Below are positions 18,133 to 27,207 of a stretch of 64,000 nt of DNA, one piece after another (position 1 is the stretch's first letter; every line of letters starts with the position of its first letter). Below the pieces are notes generated by a model, which had not been told where the DNA came from, made no database searches, and saw nothing but the letters and a program-made list of their open reading frames with translations. Made by a program: the position numbers and the translations under genes. The stretch covers positions 186,001-250,000 of the forward strand of contig CAUJHS010000061.1 of NCBI GenBank assembly GCA_963204915.1, in the 5' to 3' direction. The stretch comes from Planctomycetota bacterium. Lineage in GTDB: Bacteria; Planctomycetota; Planctomycetia; Pirellulales; Pirellulaceae.

Positions 18133-19500
18133 ATGAAGCAAACTCGCCTGTTAATGCGCCGCCGCGGTATGACGCTCGTCGAACTGTTGGTGGTCATCAT
18201 GATCATGGTGATTCTAATGGGAATCGCCATTCCGGCCATCAAGCCGGCGCTGGAGGATCGCAAAGTGCGCGAGGCGTCGCGCCAGTTCAACGCCTTCATT
18301 CGCGCCGCACAGGCTCGCGCCGCGGAAACCAACCGCACGCACGGCGTGACGCTGGTGCGCAACGACGATACCAACCCCAACGTCTCGTATCAAATGTATT
18401 TCGCCGAGACGCCGCCGCCCTACGTAGGCGAAACGCAAGACGCGGCGGTAATCGCCATGGCGGCGGTGAATACGAACACGCCGGTGTATAGCGCGGGTCC
18501 CCCATTGGTGCGTTATAAGCCCACCGTGTCTCAAACCATCCCTTGGGCGAATTCGCTCCCGCCCGCTTGGTTAATGCGCATTACGCTTGGCGGCGCCTTT
18601 GCATTGCAGGTTCGCCATACGGAAGATAAACCCGGCGTTCGCGGCACCATTCATGACGCCATCATCAAACGCGGAGATACCATCCGCTTTAACTACAACG
18701 GCCCGGACTACATCATTTACGACATTTGCACCGACGATAACTTACTGACGAACGACGACGATCAAACCGTAGCCGATGAAGCCGCGGCCAACGGCGACTT
18801 GTACGACGAACCGGCGCCCTCGCCAGGGCAAATCATCATTGGTCCCTCGCTAACCGACTTTCACGCCTCGGCGTCGCCTCCCACCACCACCGGGCCCATC
18901 TACCTTGGTTCGAAGTTTCAGATCACGCGGCAACCGCAACGCACCACGGCCGGCGCGCTCACCCTGCCCGACACCACAGCGATCATTTTGAGTCTTTCCG
19001 GCGTGCGCGGCGTGATCGCGCGAGACACCTCGGGCAATTTAACCGCCGATCATAATGAGTTCACGGGGCAGCAAGTCGCAGGCGGCGCCGTGGACACCAC
19101 GCCCGTGACCATTATGTTCCGGCCCGACGGCGCCGTGGACCGCGTGTACTTCGCCAACAACGGCGGCGCGCTGCCCGATGGTCCGCTGCATTTTCTGGTG
19201 GGCCGCGGCCTGGTGGATGAGCGCTTCAACGCCGAGATGATCGTACCACCGGCCGATTCGTTCACGCCGCCCGCAAGCAATACCGTCGCCACGGCCGATC
19301 CGCTCACCTGGCAAAACATCAACGACGTGCGCAACTTGTGGGTCACCGTTCACCACCGCACCGGAACCGTGACTTCGGCATCCATGCAAGACTATAGCAT
19401 TTACGACAACGCGGCCGATCCCGACAACGACACCCTGGTGAAACGAACCCGCAACGCCCGCGAGTTCACGCACACCGGGCAAAGCGTGGGAGGGAAGTAA
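18133..19500 (+). CDS. Prepilin-type protein 3 (GspH-like N-terminus)
   Basis: A 455-residue pilin-like protein. The leader MKQTRLLMRRRG is cut before MTLVELLVVIMIMVILMGIAIP, with Glu at +5. The following helix ending REASRQFNAFIRAAQARAAETNRTHGVTLVR resembles GspH/FimT pseudopilins, where that stretch leads into the beta domain. The remainder is Pro/Thr/Asn/Asp-rich and unassigned. The gene starts 4 nt after prepilin 2 and ends 1 nt before the next start, indicating one operon. Confidence 0.83.
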   Translation: MKQTRLLMRRRGMTLVELLVVIMIMVILMGIAIPAIKPALEDRKVREASRQFNAFIRAAQARAAETNRTHGVTLVRNDDTNPNVSYQMYFAETPPPYVGETQDAAVIAMAAVNTNTPVYSAGPPLVRYKPTVSQTIPWANSLPPAWLMRITLGGAFALQVRHTEDKPGVRGTIHDAIIKRGDTIRFNYNGPDYIIYDICTDDNLLTNDDDQTVADEAAANGDLYDEPAPSPGQIIIGPSLTDFHASASPPTTTGPIYLGSKFQITRQPQRTTAGALTLPDTTAIILSLSGVRGVIARDTSGNLTADHNEFTGQQVAGGAVDTTPVTIMFRPDGAVDRVYFANNGGALPDGPLHFLVGRGLVDERFNAEMIVPPADSFTPPASNTVATADPLTWQNINDVRNLWVTVHHRTGTVTSASMQDYSIYDNAADPDNDTLVKRTRNAREFTHTGQSVGGK

Positions 19501-19501
19501 C

Positions 19502-20842
19502 GTGACGCAGCATGAGACAATAACTCCCATGATGAACTGCCCGCCAAGGCACAACGCCGCGCAACGCTCCCGGTCTTACCCAAGCAGCGCAGCGTCGCGC
19601 GGCGTAACCGTGCTTGAAGTTCTTATTTCGATCGGCGTGGCGGCCGTCGGTTTGCTTGGCGTGATTTTGCTCATCCCGCTGGCCGACCATCAAATGAATC
19701 GCGGCTTTGTGCTGGAGCGGGCCAATCAGGTGGGGGCCAACGCCTTCCGCGAGTTCGAAGTGCGCGGCATGCACAATCCGAATAACTGGAAGCTGTACCG
19801 CCCCGCGACCGGCAACTACACGTCGCTGCCGCAGCAGATCCCGCCACCTACTGTTCCGCAGCCGCCGGATGGTCCGGTCGATTTCACCCGATGGGAAATT
19901 GTGCCGGGGTCGCCGCCCACTTCCGTTGCGTATCGCCGGGCCTTTGCCATTGATCCCCGCATGGTGGCGAACTACTTCGGTTTGACGGCAGCCGAGCAAA
20001 CGGCCGTGCGGCGTTTTCCCTACAACAACTCGAACACGATTCGCTGGATGCCGCGTTTGACGCTCAACTCGCCCGCCACCCTGGCCCTGAACCCGCCGGG
20101 TAACGGTTCGATGACGCTCACGCACGCCGACGCGGTCTTCATTGCCGATGACGACCTGGTGTTCCAACGCTCGAACGATGACCGTACTTTGCCGCCGTTG
20201 CAACTTGACAACGAAGGCGCCAGTTGGCAGTTTTCGGCAGCCGCCGCGGGCGGCCCGGCGCCCACGCAACTGACACGGCAAGCCCAAGAACGCATGTCCT
20301 GGATGGCGACCCTGGTGCCCCAAGAACCAAGCGGCGTCGTCAGCCGACGGAGCGACCTGTATGTGCTCTCGATCGTGGTGTACCACCAGCGCGACGGCGC
20401 GCTGCTGATCGATGAAGAAAACGAACGAACGCTACGAATTCCGCATAACCCGCCCACATATTCTGGCTTCAAAGCCGGCGGCGTGGGCGGTGGCGAAGTG
20501 GCATTACTCGCCGACAATATCGCGTATCCTACATTCCAGGACGCGGAAGTTGCGCTAAATGTGCGTGCCGGTGACTGGGTACTACTTACTCCCAGTTTGC
20601 CGTTTACAACCGCACCATTAGTTGGTGATCAATGGCGGTGGTATCGCGTGTTGAACGCCGATACCGAACCTCCGCTTCCGGCGGCCAATGAGACGACGGC
20701 GTACAACGGATATTTTCGTTACGTGACCCTGGACGGTCTCGATTGGATTCCGCGCGAAACGCAAGTCGTTGTCGTGAAGAATGTGGTGGCCGTGTTTGAG
20801 AAAACCATTCGCTTGGAAACCTCCTCGTTGTGGGTTCATTGA
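19502..20842 (+). CDS. Prepilin-type protein 4 (GspI/PilV-like N-terminus)
   Basis: A 446-residue pilin-like protein starting with GTG 19502, directly after the previous stop. The basic leader is unusually long (about 34 residues) and ends SSAASRG, followed by VTVLEVLISIGVAAVGLLGVILLIPLADHQM. Glu is at +5, and GVLEVLIS-type sequence is common in GspI/PilV minor pilins. An internal ATG 19531 would shorten the leader. The rest carries no recognisable domain. It ends 159 nt before the 2000-residue gene. Confidence 0.8.
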   Translation: MTQHETITPMMNCPPRHNAAQRSRSYPSSAASRGVTVLEVLISIGVAAVGLLGVILLIPLADHQMNRGFVLERANQVGANAFREFEVRGMHNPNNWKLYRPATGNYTSLPQQIPPPTVPQPPDGPVDFTRWEIVPGSPPTSVAYRRAFAIDPRMVANYFGLTAAEQTAVRRFPYNNSNTIRWMPRLTLNSPATLALNPPGNGSMTLTHADAVFIADDDLVFQRSNDDRTLPPLQLDNEGASWQFSAAAAGGPAPTQLTRQAQERMSWMATLVPQEPSGVVSRRSDLYVLSIVVYHQRDGALLIDEENERTLRIPHNPPTYSGFKAGGVGGGEVALLADNIAYPTFQDAEVALNVRAGDWVLLTPSLPFTTAPLVGDQWRWYRVLNADTEPPLPAANETTAYNGYFRYVTLDGLDWIPRETQVVVVKNVVAVFEKTIRLETSSLWVH

Positions 20843-21001
20843 ACCGCCGCGGAGCGAGGCCCTACCGCCGCTTCACCAAGAGGCGGTTGTGGAAAGACAT
20901 TGAAGGCGTTCTGCTGAGCGCAAGAGATAGCCGAGAGAATCAGGCGTGATCGCGTTGGTTGTCGGTGGGATGACCAACCGCAGTTTCGGAAGGAGAAGAA
21001 G

Positions 21002-24000
21002 ATGGCCTCCACTCGCCGGCCCCGTCGGGGCGTGGTGCTGTTGCTCGTATTGAGCTTGCTGGTGCTGTTCGTGCTGTTGGGGATGACGTTCCTCATTGGC
21101 GCCACGCGCTACCGGCACGGCGCCGAGTCGTTCAGCCAGAACGACCTGCACGGCGACCCGCCCGACAAAATCGCCGACATCGCGATGATGTCCCTCCTGC
21201 GCGAGCCGCAGTCGCCCTACTCGTCGCTTGCGGGGCATAGTTTGCTGCAAGACCTTTATGGCAATAGCGACGGCGTTGCGGGACTTGGAACAGCTGTCGC
21301 AGTTGCTACAGCTCCTGATCTCGTGCAGATCACGATTGTCAATTCCCAAACTGACATTGCCGTAGGCAACCTTAGCACACTTAATGACTACTATGGCGGA
21401 TGTGTCATCACCGTGTCGTTTGGCTCCGCACCGCCATTGAGTTCACGGGTGGTACGTTATGACGCACCTAATACGCCGAATGGTCCATCTGTCTTTTACA
21501 CCGAACGGTTCGACGTCAATGTGACGGGAGTCGTGCAGTTTCGGGTAAATGGAAAGCCGTATAACGGACCGGGCGTCGGTTACGATTTCATGACCGGTTT
21601 CCCAAATCGTGGGTACTTTCTGGACTCGAATGATCCGTCGCAAGATGGCGATACCAGTGACCCGGGCGATGATTTTGGTGTGCCGTTTGCCTTGCTTCCT
21701 CATTATGCGAAATATGGAGCAATCGGAGGGATAGCGTTTGGAGGCGACGCCGATGAAAGTTACGACGCGCTGGATTACCAAAACGTATTCTTAGCGAGAA
21801 ATCCTTCCAACAATCCGCCTGGGGCGGGGCCGCACACTCCTCTTCCTCGGGTCGCGTCGTTTCACCGCCCTGAGTTGATCAACTACTGGCGCGCGTTTTG
21901 GCAAGACAAAGAGAACAATGGTGCTGTGAACCGTTGGAAAGGCGGCTCCATCGCCAACAGCAATTACCCGAACTATACCAAGACGCGCGGTGCGGTAGTT
22001 TTCCGCCCGATGCCGTGGGATCATCCCAACTTCACGGGAAGCAATCCGCAACTTGAGGCGCTGCCAGTGAATCTGTGGTGGAGTCTTGGTCCAGATAATC
22101 AAGCCGGTCGGGCCGGGGTCGACGATGACAATAACGGGGTGGTTGATGACTTATCAGAGCTAGGCGCTTATGGCTCGGACGATCATATTCGCCATACGTT
22201 GACGGGCTCGGAAACGAAATCGCCCGATGCGGTTTTACTTTCTCGTTTGATGGACGCTGGCGTTCAGGATTTGGAAGGAGATGGCGTCGAGGGCGCATAT
22301 GACGTCGACAACGACGGCGATGGTTTGTTGGACAGCTACTGGCTGGATTTGCAGCTTCCCATAAAGACCGCCGCAAACGGACGCGCATATAAGCCGCTCC
22401 TTGCGTTTCTCGTCGTCGACATGGACGGACGCTTGAACATCAACGCACACGGCAATCTGGCGCAGATTCAGGAAGACTATCGGATCGGCGAGAACCCGTC
22501 TGCCGATGGGCGCCGCCCCTACGCTGGCGGAACGACCACCAATGGAGCAATCTGGAATTTCGAAGATCCGGATGGGGACGGCATACCAGACCGACGCCTA
22601 GCGCGCGGTTCGGGGTACGGTCCGGCGGAAATTAATTTCCGTCATCTTGTGGATAATCCTAATCTTGGCTGGCCCGCGCGAAACGACGCAGATACCTATC
22701 AAAAGTATCTCGCGGCGCGTTACGCGTCGAACGATCCCCTCGATTTTATGCCGGGTTCCGCAAGTTTTCCCAATGAAGAACCGCTCAACATCTTCAAATC
22801 GGTTGGACGCCCTACGGTTTATGCCTCGACGAACACAGGAAACCAGGGCAGTTGGCAATATCCCAGCGCTTTTCTTACGCCTCCCGATATTTTCGGTCGA
22901 GGAACCGTTGGTATTGACTACTCTGGCCGGCCGATTTGGCTCTTCCAGGGTAAAGCCGATATGTTTACCGACGTAAGTGGCGGCACAAACCTTGGCATGG
23001 TTAATGAACGCACGAACCACCCTTATGAAATCAACTTAGTTTCCCCCGACGGGAAGGACCAAGCTTTCACGCCGAACGAATTAGAGCGATTGCTGCGTTG
23101 GCGGGACAGTGATGCGGGCGTCCATCCACGCCGTTTGCTTGATCCGGATGAAGACGGCGTCCTCGATCTGCCATCTTCCCTCGCCGATCTGAGCAAACTC
23201 TTGACAACACATAGTTTCTATGTGCCGGCACAGCCTCCGGCCGTCGTGCCACGTGACACAGGAGCGCCTAACGAAGTTTACGACATACTTTTTCCCGATC
23301 CGAGCGATCCTATGACGAACAATGCCGCTCGGATTGCGCCGCGCGATGCGACGACACTGGCGGCAAATTGGCGCATGCCGACTTTAATGGATCTTATGGC
23401 GGCGAAAATCGTGCAAGGTCATCGCGCTGCGTCGAGCGACAATAATCCAGCAAATATTCCGAATAACGTCAACGGAATTCCCAGCGCCAATTTGAATCCT
23501 CTCGGCCCACAACGTCTTCAAAGTGAATTGGATCACCTGTTGGCGTTGGAATTGCGACATGGCCTCAAATTCGATCCGAACCGGTTGTGGGGCGATGGCA
23601 GCGATGATGATGGCGACGGCGCCGTAGACGAGCCAGGGGAAGAACCAGGTGACGACATTTGGAGAGATACGAATCGAACGCCGGTGTCCTACAATGTGGA
23701 CCCGACGACAGGATACGCCAATGACAGCACGTTAGCGACGCCGCAACCCAATCCGTGGTCTCAAGCAACGCACCCGCGCAGCCGCGGCGTGTACGCGCGC
23801 CACCTTTATATGCTGATGATGTTGATGGTGGACTTAGACTATGTTCCGAGTTCCAGTGCAAGTCCACAAGTACCGGGTTTCGCCGAGCCATACATCGATT
23901 CGTCGCTCCAAGCCAACTTTTCCATGCGGCGAGAATTGACGATTCGCCGGAATGCCCAGTGGGCCGTCAACGTTGTCGATTTCCGCGATGCTGACGGAAT

Positions 24001-27000
24001 CATGACGCCGTTTGAATATGACGTAAATCCTTGGAACGGCTGGAATGTGGATGGAGACATTACGACGCTGGACGAAGTCACTCCGGGCACGCCGCATCCT
24101 GATCGCCGCGTCATTTTCGGTTGCGAATTCCCCGACGCAGTTATCACGGAAACCGTCGCGATTCACGATCGTCGGGTGAAGGACACGGACGTGGAGATTG
24201 AAAGCGGTGACGATACCGATCCAGTGGATAGCCCGCAGAAGCGCGAAGGCAACTCGATGATGATGGAGCAGGATGCGACCCTCGATCAGTACCGCTTGCC
24301 CCAGGGTTCGTTGTTTGTCGAATTGTACTGTCCGCGCCGGAATACCTGGACAAACGCTGCCGGACAGGATGATTTGATTGTAGCGCCACGCGAATTGTAT
24401 ACATTGCGCACCGCCGGCACGCCACAGCAGGGCGATGATTCAATTCGACTCGACTTGGGCCGCCTTGCACCAGGCGACCCGACGGTGGCGGGTGGAAACT
24501 CGACCGACGATTGGCGCGCCAACCCACAGCCTGTGTGGCGATTGGCGATTAGTGTTCCCCATCATAGCGCGTCGGGCAATGAGACGCTTAGCCCACGCAA
24601 TCGCAGTTATGTTCAGTCGGACGGAGTCACGCCGATTTCGTCGGGGACTTTCGCGCCAGACAATACGTCGTTTCAACCGCGAGAGGCAACTGCCAACTCG
24701 CCGTTGCCGCCGTGGGAGGAGATGACACTAACCCCGAACTCCGGCGAAGAACTTCCCATTGATCGCGTAGTGTGGTTCGCGAACGCCAATCCCGCGCCGT
24801 TTGGACCTGGCGATCCCAGAAACCATCCGGATGCGGATCGAATTTTCTACAAACGATTTGGTCAAAGCGAACTTCCTGCGGGCGATTATCTTGTCGTCGG
24901 CCCACGAGTGAAAACTCATATCGGTTCACTCGATATGCAATGGGATCCTCAAACGGGCATCGTCGATGAACCGTCCACGCAATTCATCGAAATGCAACTG
25001 GCGAATGACCCGCTAATCCCGGCTCAAGTAGGTCGCGTCAACTACGCCGACCAGGGTTATCCTACGTTAGGAACGCAAATCCGAACACCGTGGATGATGA
25101 TCGCCGCCTCGAATCCGCCAACGAATTGGAGTCAAGATCCGGCTGACCTCCAAGAGACTGCCGATGTGGGCATGGATTTGGCTGGCGTGAGCCCAATTCC
25201 CGGAATCGGGTTAAATGTCTCTGAACCTCTGCGAAACAACTATTACCCTGAACCAACGGACTATGTGGTAAATGACCCACGATTTCCGGTGAAAGATACG
25301 TGGCGTGCGGACCCCGCTGACCCCGCCAGTTTCAACTTGCCGGATATTCCTTTTGACAGCGATGATAATTTGGCGCCGCCGTTATCAGACGCTAACGGAA
25401 TGACGCGCGCCACTAGAACTACGCTCAACTACCGTACGGTGTTTTTGCAGCGTCTGGCGAATCCGCAAGCTCCGTACCATCCCTATTACAATCCTTACAT
25501 CACCATTGACTGGTCTCCCGTCGACCTATCCATTTTCAATGGGGAAAGCCGTGCTGGAGCGGCGCCGAACGGAGAAGACTGGGATCCTGACGACCCGAAC
25601 CCGAACCCCGAAGACCCAACTACGCCGCGTTCTCCCGGACCAAATGAAGAATGGAGGTTCGGATCGCGCGAGCGAAGCGACTGGTCGCAATACAACCTCT
25701 GGAAAACGAATTCGATGGACCCCAATGAAGCGGACGGCAATAAACCGCCACCGCCACCTGGGACAAATTACGATTTCTTCGACTTGTATCTGCGTCACTC
25801 GTTGGGATACTTGAATCGTTGGTTTGACGGTAACCCGGCCGCTACGCCCGTAAACATGTTTACGTTGCCACCTGCTCATCCAACCGTAGTCGGCGATCCG
25901 CTCAATGCGTTTCCATGGCTAACCTGGAACAACCGACCCTACGTTAGCCACCTCGAACTTATGATGGTTCCGTCCAGTAGTCCTGGTCGGCTACTCCACG
26001 AATTTCAGTGGCGTGGCCCCAATGACGCCGCGGGCGATCCCTACGTTCCATTTAACGTGACGACGCCTCCATCGGCATTGAATACGGCGCCCTATAGCAG
26101 TTATCGCTCGCCGTTCGGGCATTTGCTGAACTTCTTCAATACTTCGAATACGCCCTCCAGCGGTTCGACAAATGTTGGCGCAAATTATTACCGTATTTTG
26201 GACTATATCGAGGTGCCTTCGCGATTCGTCGGTGCGGAAAAATGGTACAATCCTGCGCAACTGAGTGCAGCGATTACACCTGGATTTCCTGCGGCCACTT
26301 ACCGCCCCCCGTTTAATTTTATGTCCCGGTTCCGTGAGCCAGGACGGGTAAACTTGAACACCCTTTGGGACGCGCCCACCAATACCAATCCTCCGATTTG
26401 GCGCGGATTGTCAGAAGGCTATCCCTCAGCGATTTCCTTATGGGCGAACATCTATGCGAGCAAGTCTACGCCACTTTCGCCTCTGCCACTTCCTTCGCCC
26501 ACGGCATATCCTAATCCGGTCCGTCCGGCTGGTGCGGCAGGCCTAGCACCAATACCGGAACTCGAAGTTCCAGGTTCCTTCGCTACATTACTTCGTCATG
26601 ACCCACTGGCCGGCCCGAGTCCATTTCGCCCTCTACTCGATGCGCCAGACAATCAGTACCCGCCGAACGCTAACGACGCCACGCGCGTCGCCACGAATCC
26701 GCTTACAAATCCTTATTTCCGCTATCAAGGTCTGCAAAGACTTGGGAATCTAGTCAGCGCCCAATCGAATGTATTTGCCGTATGGATGACCATCGGTTAC
26801 TTCGAAGTTGAACCCAACCCCGGCGGAATCGATGAAATGCACCCCGATGGGGTGCGGTTGGGGCAGGAGTTGAATGCCGAGACGGGCGATGTCCAGCGGC
26901 ATCGCGCGTTTTACATCATCGATCGTTCGATTCCCGTCGCCTTCCAGCCGGGCACGAACCACAATGTCGAGAATACGATTCTGCTCAGAAGGTTTATTGA

Positions 27001-27004
27001 GTAA
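21002..27004 (+). CDS. Giant GspK/PilX-like pilus-tip protein candidate (2000 residues)
   Basis: The N-terminus STRRPRRG followed by a hydrophobic helix (VVLLLVLSLLVLFVLLGMTFLIGA) and then YRHGAES is like GspK/PilX minor pilins, which also lack Glu at +5. Two stretches recall GspK: GRLNINAHGN near residue 475 and GRVNLNTLWDAP near 1780. At 2000 residues it is roughly six times a usual GspK. EF-hand-like loops occur near 374 (DDDNNGVVDD), 434 (DNDGDGLLD), 522 (DPDGDGIPD), 715 (DPDEDGVLD) and 866 (DDDGDGAVD). Long Pro/Asn/Asp-rich segments suggest an extracellular protein. GGAAGGAGAAG precedes the ATG. The central part is lower in G+C than both ends. A direct comparison with GspK and the Verru_Chthon cassette proteins would test the assignment. 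Function is inferred. Confidence 0.75.
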   Translation: MASTRRPRRGVVLLLVLSLLVLFVLLGMTFLIGATRYRHGAESFSQNDLHGDPPDKIADIAMMSLLREPQSPYSSLAGHSLLQDLYGNSDGVAGLGTAVAVATAPDLVQITIVNSQTDIAVGNLSTLNDYYGGCVITVSFGSAPPLSSRVVRYDAPNTPNGPSVFYTERFDVNVTGVVQFRVNGKPYNGPGVGYDFMTGFPNRGYFLDSNDPSQDGDTSDPGDDFGVPFALLPHYAKYGAIGGIAFGGDADESYDALDYQNVFLARNPSNNPPGAGPHTPLPRVASFHRPELINYWRAFWQDKENNGAVNRWKGGSIANSNYPNYTKTRGAVVFRPMPWDHPNFTGSNPQLEALPVNLWWSLGPDNQAGRAGVDDDNNGVVDDLSELGAYGSDDHIRHTLTGSETKSPDAVLLSRLMDAGVQDLEGDGVEGAYDVDNDGDGLLDSYWLDLQLPIKTAANGRAYKPLLAFLVVDMDGRLNINAHGNLAQIQEDYRIGENPSADGRRPYAGGTTTNGAIWNFEDPDGDGIPDRRLARGSGYGPAEINFRHLVDNPNLGWPARNDADTYQKYLAARYASNDPLDFMPGSASFPNEEPLNIFKSVGRPTVYASTNTGNQGSWQYPSAFLTPPDIFGRGTVGIDYSGRPIWLFQGKADMFTDVSGGTNLGMVNERTNHPYEINLVSPDGKDQAFTPNELERLLRWRDSDAGVHPRRLLDPDEDGVLDLPSSLADLSKLLTTHSFYVPAQPPAVVPRDTGAPNEVYDILFPDPSDPMTNNAARIAPRDATTLAANWRMPTLMDLMAAKIVQGHRAASSDNNPANIPNNVNGIPSANLNPLGPQRLQSELDHLLALELRHGLKFDPNRLWGDGSDDDGDGAVDEPGEEPGDDIWRDTNRTPVSYNVDPTTGYANDSTLATPQPNPWSQATHPRSRGVYARHLYMLMMLMVDLDYVPSSSASPQVPGFAEPYIDSSLQANFSMRRELTIRRNAQWAVNVVDFRDADGIMTPFEYDVNPWNGWNVDGDITTLDEVTPGTPHPDRRVIFGCEFPDAVITETVAIHDRRVKDTDVEIESGDDTDPVDSPQKREGNSMMMEQDATLDQYRLPQGSLFVELYCPRRNTWTNAAGQDDLIVAPRELYTLRTAGTPQQGDDSIRLDLGRLAPGDPTVAGGNSTDDWRANPQPVWRLAISVPHHSASGNETLSPRNRSYVQSDGVTPISSGTFAPDNTSFQPREATANSPLPPWEEMTLTPNSGEELPIDRVVWFANANPAPFGPGDPRNHPDADRIFYKRFGQSELPAGDYLVVGPRVKTHIGSLDMQWDPQTGIVDEPSTQFIEMQLANDPLIPAQVGRVNYADQGYPTLGTQIRTPWMMIAASNPPTNWSQDPADLQETADVGMDLAGVSPIPGIGLNVSEPLRNNYYPEPTDYVVNDPRFPVKDTWRADPADPASFNLPDIPFDSDDNLAPPLSDANGMTRATRTTLNYRTVFLQRLANPQAPYHPYYNPYITIDWSPVDLSIFNGESRAGAAPNGEDWDPDDPNPNPEDPTTPRSPGPNEEWRFGSRERSDWSQYNLWKTNSMDPNEADGNKPPPPPGTNYDFFDLYLRHSLGYLNRWFDGNPAATPVNMFTLPPAHPTVVGDPLNAFPWLTWNNRPYVSHLELMMVPSSSPGRLLHEFQWRGPNDAAGDPYVPFNVTTPPSALNTAPYSSYRSPFGHLLNFFNTSNTPSSGSTNVGANYYRILDYIEVPSRFVGAEKWYNPAQLSAAITPGFPAATYRPPFNFMSRFREPGRVNLNTLWDAPTNTNPPIWRGLSEGYPSAISLWANIYASKSTPLSPLPLPSPTAYPNPVRPAGAAGLAPIPELEVPGSFATLLRHDPLAGPSPFRPLLDAPDNQYPPNANDATRVATNPLTNPYFRYQGLQRLGNLVSAQSNVFAVWMTIGYFEVEPNPGGIDEMHPDGVRLGQELNAETGDVQRHRAFYIIDRSIPVAFQPGTNHNVENTILLRRFIE

Positions 27005-27008
27005 TCCT

Positions 27009-27171
27009 GTTTAACCGCTGCCCAACGGGCGGCGCACCCATGGTTTAACCGCTGCCCAACAGGCAGCGCGTCGGAGATGTAGGCAGTCTTGATCGAGCGC
27101 GCCGCTTGCCCAGCGCGCGTGATCGCGATGAACCGCTATGACGCGCTCCCCGATGGGGAGCGGTTAAACCA
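27009..27171. repeat. REP-like cluster with three hairpins sharing GTTTAACCGCT
   Basis: The motif gtttaaccgctg occurs at 27009-27020 and 27043-27054, and inverted (agcggttaaac) at 27159-27169. Each copy adjoins a hairpin: CGCtGCCC-AAC-GGGCgGCG, CGCTGCC-CAACA-GGCAGCG and CGCTCCCC-GAT-GGGGAGCG. The set fills the gap between the giant gene and prepilin 5. It resembles a REP/BIME cluster and could protect or terminate mRNA. Confidence 0.6.
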
Positions 27172-27207
27172 AAGCCTTGGTCGAACGTAACAAGCCCAAA
27201 ACGTATC

